DNA of 64,000 bases from Phycisphaerae bacterium (GTDB taxonomy: Bacteria; Planctomycetota; Phycisphaerae; Phycisphaerales; UBA1924): assembly GCA_022180725.1 (NCBI GenBank), contig BQMO01000010.1, positions 1 to 64,000 of the forward strand, read 5' to 3'. The position numbers and the translations under genes were made by a program. Positions 58,272 through 64,000 of this stretch are shown piece by piece (position 1 is the stretch's first letter; each line of letters starts with the position of its first letter). A model generated the notes under the pieces. That model made no database searches, was not told the origin of the DNA, and was given only the letters and a program-made list of their open reading frames with translations.

Positions 58272-59672
58272 ATGAACGACGCCGCCCGCATCCTCATCGT
58301 TGATGATTCTCCCGCGACGCGCGAGGTGCTGGATCGCAACCTGCGCGCCGAGGGGCATGTGGTGGTTTCGGCCGCAAACGTTGCAGCGGCGATGGCGATC
58401 CTGAACCAGGGGCCAATCGACCTGGTCATCACCGACATGCGCATGCCCGGGGCTGACGGCATGGAACTCGTCCGCAACGTCCGCGACCATCACCGGGGCA
58501 CCGGCGTCATCATGGTCACAGGGTTCGCCACAGTCGGCGGAGCGGTCTCCGCGATGCGGGGAGGGGTGGACGATTACCTCCCCAAGCCGTTCTCCGATGA
58601 GGAACTGCGGCACGCCGTCGCTGCCGCGCTCGACAAGGTGCGCCAAAGGCGGGAGATCGACGCCCCCGTCCCGGTCGAGGCGCCCGACGGTCTCATCGGC
58701 GCCTCTGCCGCGATGCAGCGTGTCTACCGCCTCATCGCCCGGGCCGCGAGCGCGAGCGTCCCCGTGCTCATCACCGGCGAGAGCGGGACGGGCAAGGAAC
58801 TGGTGGCGCGGGCGATCCACTACCGCGGCCCGCGTGCGTCGGCCCCGTTCCTGGCCGTCAACTGCGCCGCGATCCCGGAAACGCTCATCGAGAGCGAACT
58901 GTTCGGCCACGCGAAGGGTTCGTTCACGGGCGCGACGGCCGCCCGGCAGGGCTTCTTTGTCGCCGCCGACGGCGGGACGCTCTTCCTCGATGAGGTGGCC
59001 GAACTCTCGCCCATCGCCCAGGCCAAACTCCTGCGCGTGCTGCAAGAGCAGACGGTGCAGGCGGTGGGGTCGGACCAGCCCCGCGCCGTCGATGTCCGGG
59101 TGATCGCCGCGACGAACAAGGACCTTGAAGGACTTGCCCGTGACGGGAAGTTCCGCGAGGACCTGTTCTTCCGGCTGCACGTTCTGCCGATCGAGATGCC
59201 GCCCCTGCGCGAGCGCGACGGTGATGTGGTGCCGCTGCTTCGGCACTTCTTGGCGGCCGCAGCGGAGCAGTGTTCCGCGCCCGCTCCGCGGGTCACGGAG
59301 TCGGCGGTCGAGGCGCTGCGGCGCTATTCCTGGCCCGGCAACGTGCGCGAACTCCAGAACCTCGCCCAGCGGCTGGTGATCTTCGCGGATGCGGGGGTGA
59401 TCGACACGGTGGACCTGCCGACGGTGATGCGGTACGTCGCCCCCCCCTCCCCTCCCTCCCCGGCCGCGGGCGCGCCCTTCTCCCCGCTGCACCGCACGCT
59501 CCGCGAGGTCGAACTGGCCCACATCCGCGCGGTGCTGGAGAGCGTGGGCGGGAACAAGACCAGGGCCGCGACAATCCTCGGCATCGACCGCAAGTCGCTG
59601 CGGGAAAGGCTGAAGGCGACCGAGGCGGGGGACGGCGCGGAGCCTGGCACGCCGAACGCGGAGTCCCGTTGA
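58272..59672 (+). CDS. NtrC-family sigma-54 dependent response regulator
   Basis: A 466-residue protein with three domains: a receiver (RILIVDDSPATREVL, phospho-acceptor in LVITDMRMPG, and YLPKPF), an AAA+ sigma-54 interaction domain (Walker A GESGTGKELVARAIH, the loop GSFTGA that contacts sigma-54, Walker B LFLDEVAELS, R finger region RAVDVRVIAAT), and a Fis-type helix-turn-helix at the end (NKTRAATILGIDRKSLRERL). It activates sigma-54 promoters by ATP hydrolysis. A near-perfect sigma-54 promoter lies at 62407-62422, upstream of gdhA, with palindromes further upstream as possible binding sites. Confidence 0.93.
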   Translation: MNDAARILIVDDSPATREVLDRNLRAEGHVVVSAANVAAAMAILNQGPIDLVITDMRMPGADGMELVRNVRDHHRGTGVIMVTGFATVGGAVSAMRGGVDDYLPKPFSDEELRHAVAAALDKVRQRREIDAPVPVEAPDGLIGASAAMQRVYRLIARAASASVPVLITGESGTGKELVARAIHYRGPRASAPFLAVNCAAIPETLIESELFGHAKGSFTGATAARQGFFVAADGGTLFLDEVAELSPIAQAKLLRVLQEQTVQAVGSDQPRAVDVRVIAATNKDLEGLARDGKFREDLFFRLHVLPIEMPPLRERDGDVVPLLRHFLAAAAEQCSAPAPRVTESAVEALRRYSWPGNVRELQNLAQRLVIFADAGVIDTVDLPTVMRYVAPPSPPSPAAGAPFSPLHRTLREVELAHIRAVLESVGGNKTRAATILGIDRKSLRERLKATEAGDGAEPGTPNAESR

Positions 59673-59766
59673 TCGGTCCACGCGGCAGCCGCCTGCTCAT
59701 CAGCCAGAACGCGTTCAATCGGTGCGCGGCCGGTTGGCGGGCGTGCCGCGTCCGTACCGGCGGTGA

Positions 59767-61221
<1,455 letters not shown>

Positions 61222-61298
61222 GCCTGCCCAACACTCGCGCTCGCATCACGCCGTCCCCCACCCGCGAACTGTCGGCTGCGCGCCACGATAGAAATCAC

Positions 61299-62222
61299 TC
61301 ACGCCAGCAGCATCACTGCCCACACGCACGCCGCCTCCACGCCGAAGCGGGCATCCACGAGATCGCGGATCTTCGCGGGCCGCCACCAGCGCAGGGCGAT
61401 CGTCACCGCCGCCGAAAAAACCGCCCACGCCGCGCGGGCCGCGAAGGGGCCGACGGGCCAAAGCAGGAGGGACGCCGCGAGAGCGAGCCGCAGCCACATG
61501 GCGATGTTCCACGCGCGGTCGCCGCCGAAGCGCGTCGGCAGCGTACGCGTGCCGTGGGCCCGGTCGGAGTCCTCATCGTCGATGTCGCAGAGCACCGCAT
61601 CGGCGTAGATGCGGAGCGTGAGGTACGCGAAGGTGAGCGCGAGCAGGAGCGGCGGGCGCGGGGCGTGGGTGAAGACCTCCGAGATGGACGCGGCATCGCC
61701 CCCTCCAACGCCGGCGCCCTCCCGCCGCGCCGCGGCCAGGCACACGATCAGCACCGCGAAGCCCGCGATCCCAACGCCCACGAACAGGTTCTTGATGACG
61801 AAGCGGTCCTTCACGCGCCCCCATCCCCCCGCCGTGGGGGGGCGGGGCCGCCCCGCGTAGAGCAGCACACCCGCGATCGTGGCGAACGTCCCCGCCGCGG
61901 CGATCGGGGGGGTGGGGTGCAGCATCCACCCGGTCACGAGCGATACGCACCCCGCGCCCGCCATGAGCAGGCGGGCGGCGCGGCGGCGGGCGAAGAGAAA
62001 CGCGAACCGCGCCGGGTGCGCGGCGCGGTCGGCGGGATCGAGCCACGCATCGCGGAGTTTCACCCGGTCGAGCAGGTACGCGAGCAGGGCCGTACACCAG
62101 GCGTAGAACAGGACACCGGGCGTGAGCGCGCCCTGCGCGCCCGTCAGTTGCGCAGCGCACACCACTGCCGCCGCGACGTACACGGCGGCGAAGAACGCGA
62201 GGTGTGCCAGCGACCGGATCAT
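61299..62222 (-). CDS. UbiA-family membrane prenyltransferase-like protein
   Basis: A 307-residue integral membrane protein with eight or so hydrophobic segments (LAFFAAVYVAAAVVCAAQL at the start, LAASLLLWPVGPFAARAAW near the end). The two Asp-rich motifs of the UbiA family are visible: YLLDRVKLRDAWLDPADRA near residue 55 and LCDIDDEDSDRAHGTRTLP near residue 210. Such enzymes transfer prenyl groups to aromatic or other acceptors, but the acceptor here is unknown. Start ATG 62222; the much longer frame upstream is an antisense shadow of gdhA. It diverges from gdhA. Confidence 0.8.
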   Translation of the reverse strand: MIRSLAHLAFFAAVYVAAAVVCAAQLTGAQGALTPGVLFYAWCTALLAYLLDRVKLRDAWLDPADRAAHPARFAFLFARRRAARLLMAGAGCVSLVTGWMLHPTPPIAAAGTFATIAGVLLYAGRPRPPTAGGWGRVKDRFVIKNLFVGVGIAGFAVLIVCLAAARREGAGVGGGDAASISEVFTHAPRPPLLLALTFAYLTLRIYADAVLCDIDDEDSDRAHGTRTLPTRFGGDRAWNIAMWLRLALAASLLLWPVGPFAARAAWAVFSAAVTIALRWWRPAKIRDLVDARFGVEAACVWAVMLLA

Positions 62223-62250
62223 GCGCGTGTCCACAAAGCGACGCCCGGCC

Positions 62251-62291
62251 CTCCGCGGAGGATCCGTGCGAGCGACGCTCGCGCGAGCGTC
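62251..62291. promoter_or_regulatory. Palindromes upstream of the sigma-54 promoter
   Basis: A perfect 10-bp palindrome CTCCGCGGAG (62251-62260) and a perfect 18-bp palindrome GACGCTCGCGCGAGCGTC (62274-62291) lie 116-156 bases upstream of the sigma-54 promoter, the normal distance for an NtrC-type enhancer site. They also lie in front of the divergent UbiA gene. Binding by the regulator at 58272 is inference. Confidence 0.45.
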
Positions 62292-62406
62292 CCTCCGCCG
62301 ACCAAGCGTACGTCCCGCGCGGGGCGAAACGCCCCGCCGGTTCGTTCCTCCCCGCGCCGGGGATCGTGCGAACCGCGTTCCCGCCGTGCCGCACGCGGTG
62401 CGGAAC

Positions 62407-62422
62407 TGGCACGCGGGTTGCA
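62407..62422 (+). promoter_or_regulatory. Sigma-54 promoter of gdhA
   Basis: TGGCACG-N4-TTGCA (TGGC at 62407-62410, TTGCA at 62418-62422) matches the -24/-12 consensus at all conserved positions. It is 38 bases upstream of the gdhA start and on its coding strand. Glutamate dehydrogenase is a natural nitrogen-regulated target. Confidence 0.75.
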
Positions 62423-62460
62423 ATGGCTCCGGTGTCTCATCAACCCGGAGAAGCACCACC

Positions 62461-63807
62461 ATGACCAGCGCCACCATCGCCGCCCCGTCCAAGCCCCAGC
62501 AGTCCGTGCCCGCCAACAACGGCTCCGCACCTGCGCACAACGGCGAGCACCCCAAACTCTTCCAGCGTGTGCGCGAGCAGATGGACCGCGCCGCCGAGGC
62601 CGCGGGCCTGGCCCCGGAGGTCCGCAAGATCCTGTCGTCGCCCGCGTGCGAGGTGGCCGTGAACTTTCCCGTGAAGATGGACGACGGGCGGGTCGAGATG
62701 TTCTCCGGGTACCGCGTGCAGCACAACAACGTGCTCGGGCCGTTCAAGGGCGGCTTCCGGTACCACCCGGACGTGAGCCTCGACGAGGTCCGCGCGCTCG
62801 CGGCGTGGATGACGATCAAGTGCGCCCTGGTGGACATCCCCTTCGGCGGGGGCAAGGGCGGCGTGCAGGTCGATCCGGCCACGATGAGCCGGCGCGAGGT
62901 CGAGCGGATGACGCGGCGGTTCGTCTACGCGCTGGGTGCGAACATCGGGCCGGGGTACGACGTGCCCGCGCCGGATGTTAACACCGACGCCCGCACGATG
63001 GCGTGGATCGTCGATACCTACGCGGCCACGCTGCCGCCGCAGGAGCGCTACCGCGCCTTGGCCGTCGTCACGGGCAAGCCCGTCAGTGCGGGCGGGTCCG
63101 TGGGGCGCGAGAAGGCCACGGGGCAGGGCGTGGTCGATCTCATCGAGATGTGGGCTTCGGACCACGCGTGCAAGGTCGGCGACCTCACGTACACGGTGCA
63201 GGGCTTTGGCAAGGTCGGCTCGTGGGCCGCTCGTATCCTCAAGGACAAGAGTGCGAAACTGCTCGCGGTGCAGGATGTCACCGGGGCGATCAAGGCCTCG
63301 ACGCCCGCGGGGTTGGATGCCGATGCGCTCGCCGAGCACGTCAAGAAGACCGGCGGCGTCGCGGGGTTCCCCGGCGCAGAGGCGGTCATGCTCGACGCGT
63401 TCTTCGGCGTGCAGGCCGATGTGTTCATCCCCGCCGCGCTGGAGAATCAAGTGACCGGGCAGTCGGCGCGGAAACTCAACGTGCGGCTGGTCGCCGAGGG
63501 GGCCAACGGCCCGACCACGCCCGAGGGCGATACGGTCCTCCGCGAGCGCGGGATCGACGTGCTTCCCGATGTGCTGTGCAACGCGGGCGGCGTGATCGTG
63601 TCGTACTTCGAGTGGCTCCAGAACCGCGGCGGCGCGGCGTGGAACGCGGCGGAGGTGGACCAGCGGTTGCGCGAGATCCTGGAGCGCGCGTACGCCCGCG
63701 TGAAGGGGATGGTGGACGAGAAGTCGCTCGACTGGCGCACGGCCGCGTACGCCGTGGCGCTGCGGCGGATCGAGCAGGTGTACGCCGAGCGCGGCATCTT
63801 CCCGTAA
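62461..63807 (+). CDS. gdhA: Glutamate dehydrogenase (Glu/Leu/Phe/Val family)
   Basis: A 448-residue enzyme. The N-terminal substrate domain shows LGPFKGGFRYHPDVSLDEVR and ALVDIPFGGGKGGVQVDP with the active-site lysines, plus GYDVPAPDVNTDARTMAWI. The C-terminal Rossmann domain has VQGFGKVGSWAARIL and ALENQVTG. The reaction is reversible oxidative deamination of glutamate to 2-oxoglutarate and ammonia. ATG 62461 is chosen because the upstream extension is Arg/Pro-rich and covers the promoter. The first 30 residues are Ser/Ala/Asn-rich and probably disordered. A sigma-54 promoter lies just upstream. Confidence 0.93.
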   Translation: MTSATIAAPSKPQQSVPANNGSAPAHNGEHPKLFQRVREQMDRAAEAAGLAPEVRKILSSPACEVAVNFPVKMDDGRVEMFSGYRVQHNNVLGPFKGGFRYHPDVSLDEVRALAAWMTIKCALVDIPFGGGKGGVQVDPATMSRREVERMTRRFVYALGANIGPGYDVPAPDVNTDARTMAWIVDTYAATLPPQERYRALAVVTGKPVSAGGSVGREKATGQGVVDLIEMWASDHACKVGDLTYTVQGFGKVGSWAARILKDKSAKLLAVQDVTGAIKASTPAGLDADALAEHVKKTGGVAGFPGAEAVMLDAFFGVQADVFIPAALENQVTGQSARKLNVRLVAEGANGPTTPEGDTVLRERGIDVLPDVLCNAGGVIVSYFEWLQNRGGAAWNAAEVDQRLREILERAYARVKGMVDEKSLDWRTAAYAVALRRIEQVYAERGIFP

Positions 63808-63852
63808 GCACCGATAACCTTGAATGTTCCGTCCGAGCACCGAGAGCACCCC

Positions 63853-64000
63853 ATGAACAACCGCACCATCCACGTCACGCACAAGGACATGGAGCGACTG
63901 CGCGCCCTGATCGCGTCCTCCAGCGACCACGCTCACGGCGACGACCGCGACCGGCCCTATCTGGTGACGCTCGCGGCGGAGTTGACCCGCGCGATCGTCG
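63853..64000 (+). CDS. Rnk-like nucleoside diphosphate kinase regulator (partial)
   Basis: Only the first 49 residues are in the window: MNNRTIHVTHKDMERLRALI, then a His/Asp-rich linker and LVTLAAELTRAIV. This matches the N-terminal helices of Rnk/GreA-type proteins (TIHVTxxDMERLxxLI), which modulate transcription elongation or nucleotide levels. The C-terminal GreA-like domain is off the right edge, so the call is tentative. It starts 45 bases after gdhA. Confidence 0.6.
   Translation, partial: MNNRTIHVTHKDMERLRALIASSSDHAHGDDRDRPYLVTLAAELTRAIV

Noticed and set aside
57708..59681. Minus-strand frame of 657 residues
   Set aside because: Antisense to the histidine kinase and response regulator, which carry complete motif sets.

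Overview
The window is GC-rich bacterial DNA, most likely from a planctomycete. The clues are the small-protein / DUF2924 / large serine recombinase cassette, the transposase remnant at 56.7 kb, and the general style of the genes; I recognise these by family resemblance only. About 56 kb is mobile DNA (prophage or prophage-derived element carrying a defence-type island). The last 7.5 kb is ordinary chromosome. No tRNA, rRNA or CRISPR array was seen.

Region 1 (1-9.8 kb, minus strand) is a phage early region. In transcription order it has two unknown genes, a small sigma-like factor, a Sak4-type ATPase, a DUF669 protein, a conserved phage protein, a RusA Holliday-junction resolvase, an SF2 helicase and a primase-polymerase/helicase that runs off the left edge. 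Three of its intergenic gaps are filled by arrays of a degenerate five-base repeat (GG every fifth base on the coding strand), and a perfect DNA/RNA three-way junction sits at 7557-7614.

Region 2 (10-13.8 kb) holds an HTH antitoxin / PIN toxin pair and a serine recombinase cassette.

Region 3 (14.1-37.8 kb) is the cargo island. On the minus strand is a tightly coupled seven-gene operon: Ycf46-like AAA+ ATPase, COG1112-like SF1 helicase, two large proteins with phospholipase-D-like traces, DUF2997, DUF1257 (Ycf35-like) and a radical SAM activase. Diverging from it on the plus strand are DUF6361, a two-motif PLD protein and an SF2/SNF2-like helicase, then an unknown 683-residue protein, a DUF2325-like protein, a family 2 glycosyltransferase and a helicase with a possible C-terminal nuclease. 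I regard the seven-gene operon as the best candidate for an undescribed system.

Region 4 (37.8-41.8 kb, minus) is a second serine recombinase coupled to two ParB-like proteins, with a winged-helix gene upstream.

Region 5 (41.8-56.3 kb, minus) is a tailed-phage structural operon: portal, fused protease/major capsid, decoration protein, connector and tail proteins, tail tube, a tail assembly chaperone with a probable -1 frameshift, tape measure, then a methyltransferase, a DUF115-like protein and a Ser/Gly-repeat protein with an embedded Hint (intein-like) domain. Most junctions are four-base NTGA overlaps. No terminase is visible in the window.

Region 6 (56.7-64 kb) is host DNA: a truncated transposase, a histidine kinase and NtrC-type sigma-54 activator pair, a tyrosine phenol-lyase, a UbiA-family membrane enzyme, and a glutamate dehydrogenase preceded by a near-perfect sigma-54 promoter with upstream palindromes. 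An Rnk-like gene is cut by the right edge. The two-component pair could plausibly control the sigma-54 promoter, linking amino-acid catabolism and nitrogen metabolism.
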